Assembly (NCBI GenBank): GCA_001953115.1
Contig: LSSL01001264.1
Location: 1 to 39,208 of the forward strand
From: Smittium mucronatum
Taxonomy: Eukaryota > Kickxellomycota > Harpellomycetes > Harpellales > Legeriomycetaceae
DNA length: 39,208 bases
Direction: 5' to 3'
Of the stretch, positions 23,016 through 34,969 are shown piece after piece. How positions within the stretch are numbered: the first letter of the stretch is position 1; the number at the start of each line of letters is the position of its first letter. The notes under the pieces were generated by a model, which had not been told where the DNA came from, ran no database searches, and saw nothing but the letters and a program-made list of their open reading frames with translations. The position numbers were made by a program, and so were the translations under genes.

Positions 23016-24226
23016 CATCTAAGGATAAATACAGGCTTATTTTCAACTATCTGGGAGACTCTTCAAATTCAACCTTTTCCCTAAGCTAACATTATTGGTT
23101 GATTTATTTTTACATTATTAAACCGCTATTAGCCCATATATTTCAAAAATATCTGCTCCAGATTAAAGCTTCTGGATCGCAAGCACCAATTAAAACAACC
23201 ATTTTGAATCACTGTTGTTTATTCGCTAAAATCGACTTTGCAAAAATTAATTCAATATTTCCCAATTAGAAAGTATGTAAAAATTACAAGTGTCCATCTA
23301 AAAGATTCCAAGATGCGCAAAAAAAGCTGTTCAAAGCTTGAAATCCATTGGAATTAATTAGTTCTATTAACAACAGGCAAATACTGATAGGGCAATGAGT
23401 GAATTGAATATAATCGGGGTTTTCCTGAAATCTACCATTATTGGTTAAAAATACAACGTATAATTGATGCACCTATTATTGGCTATTTTTTAATTGATTA
23501 ATTTAACATTGCTAATAGAAAAATGCCCGAATCGCGAAATGGCTGGCTCAAAATGTAAGCTTGCAATTGGTATTATGGCACAATGAGCAAGTTGTAGGAT
23601 TGGTAAACCTGAGGATAAAGCAGGTATGAATCCCCAATTATAGGGGCAGAAAACCCAGTTGGCTTATCACCTCCGAAAGTTAAGTTCTTTCAGGGACTAT
23701 GTTGCAAAAATTCACCTAACTTTTGGCCACTACGAGCATTTAATTTTTCTATAGCGTAATATTGGTTTTGTTTAACAAATTGTCGAGTAGAAAATGGGGA
23801 AATACTAAACCATTCAAACGACAGCCAAACCCATTTTTGGTGCTGGGAAAAAGTAAGTAGATAAATTTTTTAGCATCCCAAGAAATCAATGTAATACTTC
23901 TAATACAGAAAAAGAACAATGGTAAAACGACATTGAAAAAAGATATTTAAAGTGCAGATGCTAGAAATTAGTTTATTCAAATAAAAGAGCTATATATAAT
24001 AAAAGTATGAAAAATAGGCGATACTCCAGATATTTGATAGAACTGAGAATGAAAGAAAGCTCAGCAAAAACTATAGAAAAAGTACGATATCTACTTGATC
24101 TGGAGATGGTCATTCTGGAGTATTGAAAAAAATGTATATAATGAGCAGACCTCAAATCACACATGAATTGGAAAACCACAATGATTAGGATCTGAAAGAA
24201 GAGACAAACTTAATTTCGATCAAAAG

Positions 24227-24622
24227 TTAGAACATCATATCTAAGCAACAGCATAGCGCTAAACCAGCACATAGACCAGTTGCTAAACCGCCCGGTCCAC
24301 CGGTATTGCCAGGTTGTTGTTGTACATAAACCACTTGAGGACCTTGTCCAGGAGGGTAGTTTGGAAAAGATCCCGGGTAGCCCTGTTGTGGGTAGACTGG
24401 CTGTGCATAACCTTGCTGGGGAGGGTAGCCCTGTTGTGGTGGATAGCCTTGTTGAGGAGGGTATCCTTTATCTGTTTGATCTTGGCTATCATAAGGATTA
24501 GGTTTTCCATATCCTGAAGGCTGTGGAGCCCCATATCCGGAAGGCTGAGGTCCTCCTGAACCATAAGCCTGTTGTTGCGAAAGTTCGTCTTTTTGGTAAG
24601 CTGGTGGTGGTGCGTAGGACAT
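24227..24622 (-). CDS. CYSTM-type Tyr/Pro/Gln-rich small membrane protein
   Basis: 131 residues, starting at [13 protein letters not shown] (ATG at 24,622); an in-frame upstream TTG was rejected. The N-terminal two-thirds is low-complexity, first with a repeated PQPSGYG unit and then with tandem GYPPQQ units, rich in Tyr, Pro, Gln and Gly and predicted disordered. The C-terminus, [20 protein letters not shown], fits the CYSTM (cysteine-rich transmembrane) module: a short hydrophobic segment with a Cys cluster ending in an acidic, hydrophobic tail. Family members in fungi and plants are small, tail-anchored and often palmitoylated or stress-linked; function here is inference. It is isolated, with no operon-like neighbour. 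A 43-bp tandem duplication and a 10-bp palindrome lie just upstream. An additional 5' exon cannot be excluded. Confidence 0.8.
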   Translation of the reverse strand: MSYAPPPAYQKDELSQQQAYGSGGPQPSGYGAPQPSGYGKPNPYDSQDQTDKGYPPQQGYPPQQGYPPQQGYAQPVYPQQGYPGSFPNYPPGQGPQVVYVQQQPGNTGGPGGLATGLCAGLALCCCLDMMF

Positions 24623-24630
24623 CTTCAAAT

Positions 24631-24640
24631 TACCCGGGTA
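24631..24640. promoter_or_regulatory. TACCCGGGTA palindrome in the CYSTM gene leader
   Basis: A perfect 10-bp palindrome begins eight bases upstream of the CYSTM-gene ATG. Its CCGGG core is unusual for the local base composition. It could be a protein-binding site or a leader RNA structure; neither is shown. Confidence 0.4.
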
Positions 24641-24697
24641 GATTCAAAAGGAGAAAAGAAAATAAGCAAGTTCGAATTCGAGCTATAATAATTGTCG

Positions 24698-24783
24698 GAT
24701 TAAAAAGAATGTCTACTTTTAATTGCAATACAGAGATTGGGATTAAAAAGAATGTCTACTTTTAATTGCAATACAGAGATTGG
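24698..24783. repeat. 43-bp perfect tandem duplication upstream of the CYSTM gene
   Basis: A 43-bp unit (24,698-24,740) beginning GATTAAAAAG is followed at once by an identical copy (24,741-24,783), then by the first ten bases of a third (24,784-24,793). It lies about 75-160 bp upstream of the minus-strand ATG, in the expected promoter. Perfect identity suggests a recent duplication or an assembly effect. Confidence 0.9.
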
Positions 24784-24793
24784 GATTAAAAAG

Positions 24794-26300
24794 GATAATG
24801 AGTCCTTATATTAATGTGGCTGTAAATGTATAGTGTTTTTAGTGTGCCTCCTTCAAAACCTGATTATCTAAAGAAGGAAAATTTGTCTGTATTCCTAATA
24901 TCTTAGCCTCTCCTAGCCACTTACCTCCACTCATTCCACGCTGCTGTAGTACGAGATTAGATCTGAATAGCGAGTCCTGATTTTCTACCAACCGTAGACT
25001 CAGCGAAAAAATAACTGGTTGTTTATTGTATTGAGAATATTATTCATGTTTACAAATAATACCTTTTGGCAAATTGCATTTTACATTTCAGGGTCAAGTC
25101 TCTAATCCCATTGAGCACTATTTTCTATGCCAAGTATAAATCCACCCTTAGCTGCCCATTAGCCTATGCCTTCAAGTCACCATTGCCCATTCCCCAATAT
25201 ATTTCATCCCTCCTTATATCCAAAACCCCTACTTGTATTTGGCTAATTACCTCTATCTTAGATCATGTGGTATATTTCATTCAAATGTCCAATTAATTGT
25301 ATCCAATTTCATCAGCATAATCGCTTTTGGCTATAGATAAAACCAATTTGAATGGTTAAACGTGATCAATAAGCGCATATCAGTGAACTCGGTACAAAAC
25401 AGCCAATAATCCTCTTTCAACCCTATGTCCACTTTCAAATGCGATTAATTTATTTGACAAATCAAAAATCAAATGCTCCACTAAACTTTCTTGTAGTCCT
25501 ATGCGTTTTCATAAGCTGAATGTACTTATTTTGGAAAGGAAAACTAATAAAAATCTGTGTTTTTAAAAAACTCCCAGTGAATTTATGTAAAAATCAATGT
25601 TTTTAATCTCTTTTTGCAAATTTAGAATTTTCTAAAGTTCGTTTAATAACCCGAGATTTTTATTAGGTATCTGTATTAAGGCTGTCAGGTCATTTCACCT
25701 ATTCCGGTGTAAAGACTATTCACCCACTCACATTTTCGCCTACTTTTTATTCCTATCAGGATTCTAAACCTTAAAGCAAACAGAATATCAAAAGACGTAT
25801 TTGCAGCGACAGTATAAAATAGAAAAAATATCATAATACAAATGGTCAAAAAAAGTAGGTGAAATGTACAGTAGGTCAATTAGCAATAGTTCAACTCGCG
25901 TGTTGCCGTTTTAATTGATTTTTTTACGTAATACTAAATATTTATTCCACAAATGTATAACTTCAAGAACTATGAATATAAGAAAATATATTACCACTCT
26001 TTTCTCGATTTTAACAGATAAAAAAAGCTAGCTAAAATATAAGTTGTGAAACTTTAGCTAAAATGTCTTGTTATTAAGGCTTTTATGTGTTTTAACACGT
26101 GAATGTTCCATTAAAAATCTAAAATCTACGATTCAGGAATTTTTATCTGCAGCCAAAAGAATTCGAAACTGCAAACAACTCCTACTATACAATTCCAAAA
26201 AATGCTTCGGAATTGGATTTGGCTTGGGTTTTGTAAAAAATGGTATAAAAATTTAGTGTTTTCTATTGGTCAAGGGTTTTTCAAATAATAGATATTCATT
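24794..26300. other. Intergenic transition to the right AT desert
   Basis: No supportable gene. The + strand at about 25,090-25,300 is notably pyrimidine-rich, with an open frame (25,066-25,296) that begins only at TTG and matches nothing I know. An inverted-repeat element lies at 25,691-25,866. A 62-codon frame at 26,068-26,256 also lacks an ATG start. GC falls steadily towards 26,300. Confidence 0.45.
25691..25866. repeat. Nested inverted-repeat element
   Basis: CATTTCACCTA (25,691-25,701) is the exact reverse complement of TAGGTGAAATG (25,856-25,866). Inside it, CCTACTTTTT (25,739-25,748) is the reverse complement of AAAAAGTAGG (25,850-25,859), sharing the right-hand arm. The span is about 175 bp. 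It could be a degraded MITE or a large RNA hairpin. No target-site duplication is evident. Confidence 0.5.
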
Positions 26301-28723
26301 TTTCCATTTATTTAGATTGCATATTTTTTATTTAAGGTCCCAAACAAGACATACATTTAATAAAAACCTTCGGTTTAAAAAAAAATATTACAGAAAGGGT
26401 TTAAATTCGCTGAAAAAAATAATTAAAAAAGCCGATTTTTAAATATCATGGCCGAGAAGCTTTTAAAATCCCAGATTTTTATTATTTGTTCTTTTTTTAT
26501 CTAAAAAATGAAAAAGGGGGGTTTATAATTTATTTATATCATAAAACCATGATTTGGAACATTGTTTAAGCACTTATTTCATAATGCTCTTTAAAAAAAT
26601 TTAAAATACATTAGAAGAGCTGAAATGTGCTCAATCTACCACAAGAGCCAAAAAAATATTTCTCGATTATATTTCATTAATTAGCGTGAAATTTTCGAAT
26701 CAGAAACCTCGGTCTAAAATATTAATAAAAAGATTAATTAACTACCGGAAAAGTAAGGTTTCAAATTTTGTGATGTTATTGTGAAAAAAAAAAAGAATGG
26801 AAGATATTTAGAGAAAATGTTGTTAATAAGCGGTTTTCCATATCAAACTATGATATAATTCTACATAATTTGTTAGATTTCGAACTTGGAATTTCTCACT
26901 TTACGTCTGTGAAAAGAAAAGTTATAGTATAAATGGAAATATTTAATTCAAATGTTCTCAGAAAATGATCTAGATAAGAATTTATATTCTGTTAGATATT
27001 TTAAAACACAAACTGTACTCCAATATTCAAGTGATTAGCGATTGGATAGATTCGAGTCCGCAAGTTTTTCCATAAAAGTCTTGAAACTCATTATAGAGTG
27101 AAATGATATACAAAAACCGAGAATTATTTTCCTTTAAATAATTTACTTATTTAACTTCAAAATAATTTCAAAATTACATCTCAGATTTTTTTCATTTAAA
27201 TTTACAATTTATATCATATAATTATTGAATTATTAGAAAATTTCTTTATAAAGAAAATCCAAGTAGATTTATGTGTTATTGAGGTGCTTTTAAGTTTGGG
27301 TTTACAAATAAAGAATAAACCCTGTATTAATAATCTCAATGCGCTGGACATGAAATTTTTTATGTATTACAGGTAATACTTAGTGCTAAATTTATTTATT
27401 TACTTTTTTGAAAATTTCGAATCTTATTTCTTTTAGTATTAAATCGGAATTTATTTAAAATGCGTGAAAAGTTTTTTCAGTATAAATCAATGTTTAAATT
27501 TATATTTCAAAATTGAAATTTGAATTAAGAATTATTCTATAGAGGAAGAGATTTAAAAATTAAATCTAATTTGGTCTATAATAAGAATAAGATTTAAATA
27601 AAATCAGGTCAAAATAATGGTGTTAATCCAAACTTCAGAGCATTATACTTCTAATTATAGTGAAAAAATCTGTATTAATCTTGAGTAAAACTTGAAAAAT
27701 CAAAGCCGCAATTTTATTTATTTATTTTTGGGTTGAGTCATTTATACTTATATTGAATATAAATTTATAAAAGTATTTTACCGAACCTTAGAAAATCCGG
27801 ATTGAGGTTAAAAATTTCGGAAAAAATCAAGTGTTTTTATATGGCTTTAATTTTTTATACTGGAAAAAAGTATTTTATTACTCATTTAAAGAAAAAAAAA
27901 TTGAATTTAAACACTTATTGGATATTAATCGGAGTTTTTTTAATATCCCTACCATATATGTTATATATGTTTAAATAAAAAAAAATTAATTTGGGGCCAT
28001 AAAATTCTTCTATTAATCTGATATATATTTCATAAGTTTCTATATATTTATATCTAAATAGAAATCAAGCATTACTTTGACTTATTTTAGTTTTATTTTC
28101 CATTTCTGTTTCTATTTAAAATAAATAAAAACTATGAGCAGAAAAAAATTAAAATTTTAATTTGATCCGAATTGTTTTTTTACTGCATTAATAAGGCTTT
28201 TGTGGCATAGCTTAAGCTCCAAATCAATTTTTTTACTAATTATACCTCTAAATTTTATTCTCAACTTTTTTTTTTATATTTAGATAGCAACCATTCTGTA
28301 TATAATAATCAGTTCAAAAAAAAGTAGATGAAATAATAAAAAAATTTCTCTTTAAAAAGAATTTTTTTGAATTCAGTCACAATATGATTTTTAAGATCCC
28401 TTTATATCCCTTTATTATCCATATTAATAAATAAAATCAAAGCATATAAAGGATCTCTATTTATTCGTAATATTTATATTTTATATTTTAAGAAAAATCA
28501 AAATTATCCCATTTTATACGTTTAAAATCAAAAAAAAAAAATTCTTAAAATCATCCACCTTGAATTTATTCCATGATTTAAAATTTAAAAACTGTGTTGA
28601 AAATTTTCAAGCTTTATTTAATAAGTTCAGAATACCCTACTTTTTGTAAAATGGAAATAATAATTGTAATATGTTCCTTTAGAAAATCGATATATTTAAT
28701 AGTTTGAATTATTTATTTATTAA

Positions 28724-28753
28724 ATATATATATATATGTATATATATATATAT
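28724..28753. repeat. TA microsatellite, interrupted
   Basis: TA repeats interrupted once by TATGTATA lie in the right AT desert. Confidence 0.85.
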
Positions 28754-31700
28754 TGAAGAAAGGATGGAAATTTAAATGATAAATAGGTTTTCAATATTTC
28801 AAAATTGAACACTAAAAAAATCCCAATTTTGGAATCAAGAAATAAAAATAGTTATTTTATTTTTTAATCGGATAGATTTAAAATGATTTTTAAACTGCTA
28901 TCCTTTTGTAGTTACAAAAAAATTATGTTTTTTTTTACTATAAGTTTTTTCTGAAAATCTTATCATAAATTCTCTCTATTTTTTAAAATAATTTTTAGTC
29001 GGGAAGCACTAATTTTGTAAATAATCCCGATTTTAATTTAATTTTAAAACAAAATTATTTTTAATTTCTATTTAATTGATATTATTTTTTTATGCATCGG
29101 TTAAAATAGCGGTATTAAAAATTGAAATTCTCTTTAATTTTATTTTTTAATTATAAAAAGTGCTCATTTTTTTTATTTAAATAATATTTACCAAAATAAA
29201 TACACCTCTAAAAATTTCTCGCACGAAATCTTATACTTCTCTAAAAAAAAAATCTATTCTTACATGAAATGTTCTTTTTTTTAAGAATCTAAGTTCTATA
29301 TTAAAATTAAAGAGCGATATATACGTTACGGTGATTTGATTATAGTTTTTCAAAGTATTTTTAACTAATTTAACTTTAGTTATTTGCAATTTATACCGAA
29401 TAATTACAAATAATTAATTTTTTTAATATTGTGTACAATTAAAAAATACAATTAATTAATTTATATTTAACAACATAAAAATGTTTTTTTATTCAATGGA
29501 CTTAAATTTAAAAAGCCATATATAATTCATGTATAAATCAACATCTCAATCATATAACAATCTCCCGCAAGTAAAATTTTAATGGAAAACTTATTCAAAA
29601 TATGGCTTGTGTATCCTGTGAATAGTTGGGAAAATATCTATTACCTGAAATCAAAAGTTTAGAATTGCTGTTAGATATTAATTTACTACTATTTTATTCC
29701 GAGAAAAAAAAATTTTATATAGAACTTTTTTATCATTGGCTAATTTATTAAAAATTCTAAAAACTCTTTTTTACTAAAAAAATAAGTATGTTACGAGTAA
29801 AAAAAAAAGAAAATCTAGTCAAGTATTTTCTAAAATTAAAATAGACAATTTTCACAAAATAAAACAAAAATTCCAATATAAAAGGTGAAAAATTCTATAA
29901 TATCATTTTTTTTGGCAAAAGTTGCAAAATTTTATGCGCATGGTATATTATTAAGAGAAATAGAAGCTTTCCTAACAGGGGGGGGTTAAAAAAAAAGATT
30001 ATACTTAATGTTTTTATTACATTAAAAACTGTCTAAATTTATTAAATCAATAGATAAATTATCTAATGTATGTATTAATATTTTTAAAAATAGAAAATTA
30101 AAAAAATCAAACTCTTTTATACCTTAAAAGCTTGTTTTTTTTTAAAAATAAAGCACATTCTTTAAAAAACACTGTTTATTATTTTTGATTTTCATAATTA
30201 ATTTTTCGTTTCATCAAAAAAATCGTTTGCTATTACTTATTTCAAATTTCATAAAAATAAAATTTAAAGAATTAATCAATGCCTCATAATTTTTTTAGTA
30301 CATATTCATATTCTTATTATAAGCATTTATTAATTAATGAACCATTAAATCGATTAAATAAAAGCTCTAAATATATCTTTTTATCGATAAATTTTTAGCT
30401 CCTAAATTAATATTTAAAAAAAAATTCCCTGATCGATTAAGTTATACGATGGAATTTGAAATTATATTGATCATATAATGAAAAAACCAATTTATCACAG
30501 ATATTATCTAAATAATTTTAGAGCCTAGAATAAGAAGTACTGAAGAGATAAATATAATGGTATTAATACTGGCTAATATTATATTGGAAATAAAATTACT
30601 CAATACACTTTAGGTTGTTGGAATTTATGGTCGCCTTTGCGGGATTCTAATATAAAAACCCTCGCGTATTTATGGTACCAAGAACTATATCAAATAAACC
30701 CAATAATTAAAAATAAAGTAGAAATTTTTCAATTCTAAACGAGATTTTTTTAATTAAAATTCCAGTTATTTCTTCATAACTGGTATTATTTTTGATCAAT
30801 ATTTCATATTAAGAAAGTCATTATTTGTTTTAAAAATGAAAGTTCCATTCCATTACGCCTGTCTCTATTAACCATACCAGTGGCTTAAAAGGATATGGCA
30901 GCAATAATTATTAACTGCTTTAACTGTTATTTATTTAATTTTGGGTCAAATAATTTATAATTAATTAAACAAACTATGTATATCTCGATTTTGTTTTATT
31001 TAGATTATAAATTATAAAAGGATGCAATTCCTTTAATAGGAAGTTTATATATTTATGAGTGCATAAAGAAAATAATTACTCTGATATTATTATTTGAAAA
31101 TTCTCCTTAAAAAAAACTTGTGAAATGTAGTAATTTATATCAAAATTTCTCCGATACATATATCTAATTAAGTTTAAAGCCACTTAATTATTTAATATTT
31201 CTTCTAAATTTTAGAAAAGTGTTTTATTCTTTAGCTATTGAAATAAAATTTCTCGTGTTAAAATTAATTATTTTTATATATATGAAATAGTTTTAATTAT
31301 TTTTTTTTTGAATAGATATAAAATATGAAATTCAATTAAATATGAATGTTAAGATGAATATTAAAAGTAGAAAATTATTAAAAGAATAATAATTATATAT
31401 TAAAATATAAATGTTCTCACTCAATATGAAATTAAAGGTCAGAGTGTGTATTTTCTATCAGTAATAACATAAAACCATCCTAAATTCTTCCTGAGTTCGA
31501 TTTTAATAAAATCTGAAATTACTTATTATAGTATCAAAATTAAATAAAATTAAATCAAGTTTTTTAAAAAAAATCTAAACACGGCGTAAATTGTTGGAAA
31601 AAAATAAAAATTTTAGATTTAAATAGGAAATTTTTTCAAAAAATGGGGGCTTAATAATTTAAAGATAGTAATATTCATCGAAAACCAGGTTATGATCATT

Positions 31701-33817
31701 TTATGTGAAAAGTAATAATTCTTTTATATGAATCGAATAATTTTTTCCATTAATTATTTCAAATAAATTTTATTGTACTTTTATTGGTATTAATATTTTT
31801 TTCCGGAAATTATCTTATATTAAAAAATCATTTAAACGATTTGAATCAGGTTTAGCCAAATAAATTAATTAAAATACATCCATAAATATTAAATGAAATA
31901 CATTATTTTTGCTAATTTATCTAAATTAATAAATTGTATATTTCAAAATATAAGAGATTAAATTTTGTGTATAGGGTTCGATATTAATGAAACTGTTGTT
32001 AATTTTTTAAATATTTTTTTAATGAAAAAACATAATTACATACATGATATTTTGAGTAGAGATGGTATTTATTTTTTTCGTGGCATTTAAATAGGGGAAA
32101 ATGGATTTTTAACTTTAATACACCCAGTCTGTTTAGAAATTTTTTGTTAAAAAATAAATTAACTATTTATATACATTTTAGGCTAAATAAGAATTAAATA
32201 GAGGTTCCATAAATACATTAAGGTGTATTTTCCACATAATTTTGTTTTATCTTATGCTAAATCTAAAATAAAAACATTATTTCTAAACCATAAGCAAAAG
32301 GAAATAGAGCAGTTTAATTTTAAATGATTAATATTTTTTTTTAATTTTTAGGATTTAATACAAAAATTTATATTGATAATTTTGGTATAAGTAATAGATA
32401 ATCTAAAATCATTTTAAATTAATATAGCGATATTTTTTTCTGGACGTAAATGATTTATTTTGATCTGAAATCAATATTTTTTATATAATTATATTTAGAG
32501 CATACATATGATCGTATTTATTCAAATTAAATATTGCGATTTAAATATAAATTATTTTATTTTTCGATAAAATTTAAAAAAAAAGCAGATATAGATAAAA
32601 ATGTGAAATTTTTTTCGAGATATAAAAAAAATATGATAAAAATTGGGGAAAAAAAATACTAACATAATTATTTTATAAAGTGAAATATTTTTTTATCAAA
32701 TCTAATTAGTTTTAATTTTTTCGCTATATGTTTATGCTTTCAATCTCTTTTCTACCTTGAATCAATGTGATACTTATCAATTTTTTAAAATTAAGATATA
32801 TTTTTTGAGATTTCTTCCGCTTCAAATAATAAAAAAATAAGTATTAAATATTAGAATATTTAGAAATTAAGTTTTTTCTAAAAAAAAATCTCTAAATATT
32901 TCGGCTGGTAAATCTCATCTTTAAATAAAAGCTATTACATAGATTCCATAGAACAAAAAATATGAACGTTGCATATTTTTTTCAGAAAAAAATTATTTGC
33001 GCCTTCCATAATATTCTGACATTTATAGAAAATATAAAGGTTTTTTATTCTCTGAAACTTCATTATAATCAATTTTTTCAAATTTTAAAGTGTAAAATTT
33101 TAAATATTTTTCAATTTTTTTGGAGATAAAAACAATCGAATAAAGATAGCCATAGCAAATTCAGTAAAAACGTCTATAATGACTCTATTGAATATTTAAA
33201 GAAAATTTTACGTTGATATAGATGAAAATTAGAAAACGAAATTTCTTTTTGATTGGTGTATAAAGAAAATTCTATTCATCCCATCCATATTTTTATTTAT
33301 TATTATTTTATATAACCACTTTATTTTATTTTTCTATCAAATTCCAAATAAATTTTGTATTGGCATGATTATTACTTATATATATTATATTATTTCATTT
33401 TTTAAATATTATCCCCTTTATTTTCTTTAGATTGTTTCAGATGAATCTCTGATGAAGTATTTTTCTATCCGGATAATTTCGTCTTTATTGAGATATCTAT
33501 TAAAATGTCTAATATAGGTCAGTATTATCTATAATCACAAAATTTTGATACTCATATTTCCGCAATTGGGAATTTTAAGTTTATATCGACGGTAAAAGCT
33601 ACTATCAATAGATAAAATTCATTCATATAGATAAAATTTAGGCCTAGATTTTATTGAGAGACTTAAAGAAAGAGCCCATCAATCTTTTTGAAGTCATTAT
33701 GAGGTCAATAGTTTAGATTTCTGAAATATGGATAGTTATTAATGCTTCATTTGGACAAGTTTACAAATTAATATCTAGGAAATACTGCCAAAGCTCTGTT
33801 AAAAAAAGTTATTTTTT

Positions 33818-33851
33818 GCCCCCAACCGCCCCCCCCCCTCCCCGCACCCCG
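33818..33851. repeat. C-rich patch with a 10-C run
   Basis: About 34 bases, almost all C, including ten consecutive C (33,829-33,838) followed by TCCCCGCACCCCG. It is isolated inside otherwise extremely AT-rich DNA. Confidence 0.85.
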
Positions 33852-34900
33852 ATCTCGAATTTTTAAAAACTTGGAGATTGTTGGATAAATTGCAATTATT
33901 TATAAATAATCACCTTAAATTTAGATTTTTATCTATTTTAGCTTTAGCAAAAGTCAACTAATTAGAATTTAAAAATCTATTTTTTTCCCAATTACATCTT
34001 TTAAGGGTGTGGAGATTGGAATAATTTGTTTATAAATATTTTTTCGTGTATTTTTGAAATTAATTTGACCAATTTCAAGCTAAATTTAAACCAAAAAATT
34101 TAAAATTTTCAACATTTATCAAATGTATGCTTAAGTATGTTCAAGCTTTAGATATAAAAATCACAATATTTTGAGTTTCTTATCATAATTGGAATTTTCG
34201 TCTTTATTAATTTTCAGTGTATTATAGAATTTTTTTTGAAGAATTTAAAAATATTTATAAAGAAAATTATAAAACAGAATTCTTGGCGAATTATTTCGAA
34301 TTTATAAAAAATAATCTTCATTTTTTCTTGAATAATCAACAAAAAAGTTTGGATATTTATAATTTAAAAGTAAAATCGAAACAAATTTCAATAAAATTAA
34401 TCTAAACAAATCTATAATTTTTTTTTTAAAAAAATCATCATTTTATATTTTGAAAATCGAATTTTTAAATTTCAAAAACATACATCAAAAATTTCTCCAT
34501 AATTTTACAGGAAAAAGATATAAAATTTTCCTATTTTTCTCAAAATTGCGCAAATAAACACAATATTAAAAGGATTTGAAAAAAATTATATCTTTTCCCG
34601 ATAGATAAAATTATAAAATCGCAAAAATTATTTTTTCTGACCTTCGCTGGAAAGTAAATTAAGTTTTATTCAAAATAATTATGCTCGGATAAATCAATGA
34701 GTTGAATTCCGGATTTTTTTACCTAGTTAATCAAAATTTTCTTAAAAATAACAGAACTTTTTTATTAGAAAAATAAAAATATATATGCAATTAATATATA
34801 CAGTAAAGGTTCGAAAAAATATAGTATTTAAATAAAAAAAAATATAAATAATATCTTAAAAATAAGTATATATTTTTTACTGATTAAACAATATTGCTAT

Positions 34901-34969
34901 ATTTTACTATATCTATTGTATTATTTTACTCTTTATTTCTGTAAATAAAAGTATTTTACTCATTTTACT
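34901..34969. repeat. ATTTTACT repeat cluster
   Basis: ATTTTACT occurs at 34,901-34,908, 34,923-34,930, 34,953-34,960 and 34,962-34,969, all in the same orientation. A related TTTTTTACTGA lies just upstream. Some clustering is expected in AT-rich DNA, but four exact 8-mers in 69 bp is notable. Confidence 0.6.

Larger units (their letters stand above)
21959..24226. other. Intergenic region between TTI1 and the CYSTM gene
   Basis: No supportable gene. A Cys-rich open frame at 22,042-22,347 (+) starts only at GTG and resembles no family I know. The region has intermediate GC, a CCAAT-like site near 22,168, a 14-C run (22,531-22,544), a doubled CTCAAGTCC (22,764 and 22,776) and an interleaved duplication at 22,891-23,015. 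The promoter of TTI1 must lie in the left part and the 3' end of the CYSTM gene in the right part. Confidence 0.5.

Noticed and set aside
23671..23684. CTCCGAAAGTTAAG, reminiscent of a 5S rRNA segment
   Set aside because: Surrounding sequence does not continue the 5S rRNA structure or length.
23539..23910. Cluster of splice-like signals (an ATG followed by GTAAGC, GTATGA to TTCTTTCAG, TTTTTCTATAG to GTAAGTAG, CTTCTAATACAG)
   Set aside because: I tried to chain them into a multi-exon gene. Frames broke at stops or phase mismatches, one needed intron was about 33 nt, and the resulting peptides matched nothing.
25066..25296. 76-codon + strand frame in a pyrimidine-rich stretch
   Set aside because: Starts only at TTG. 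The openness follows from the pyrimidine bias, and no family resemblance is seen.
27040..27066. GATTCGAGTCC, a B-box-like sequence
   Set aside because: The T-stem does not pair correctly, no A box lies at usable spacing, and no cloverleaf can be drawn.
34217..34405. 62-codon + strand frame in the right desert
   Set aside because: Lys/Asn/Phe/Tyr-rich composition as expected by chance in A/T DNA; no known motif.
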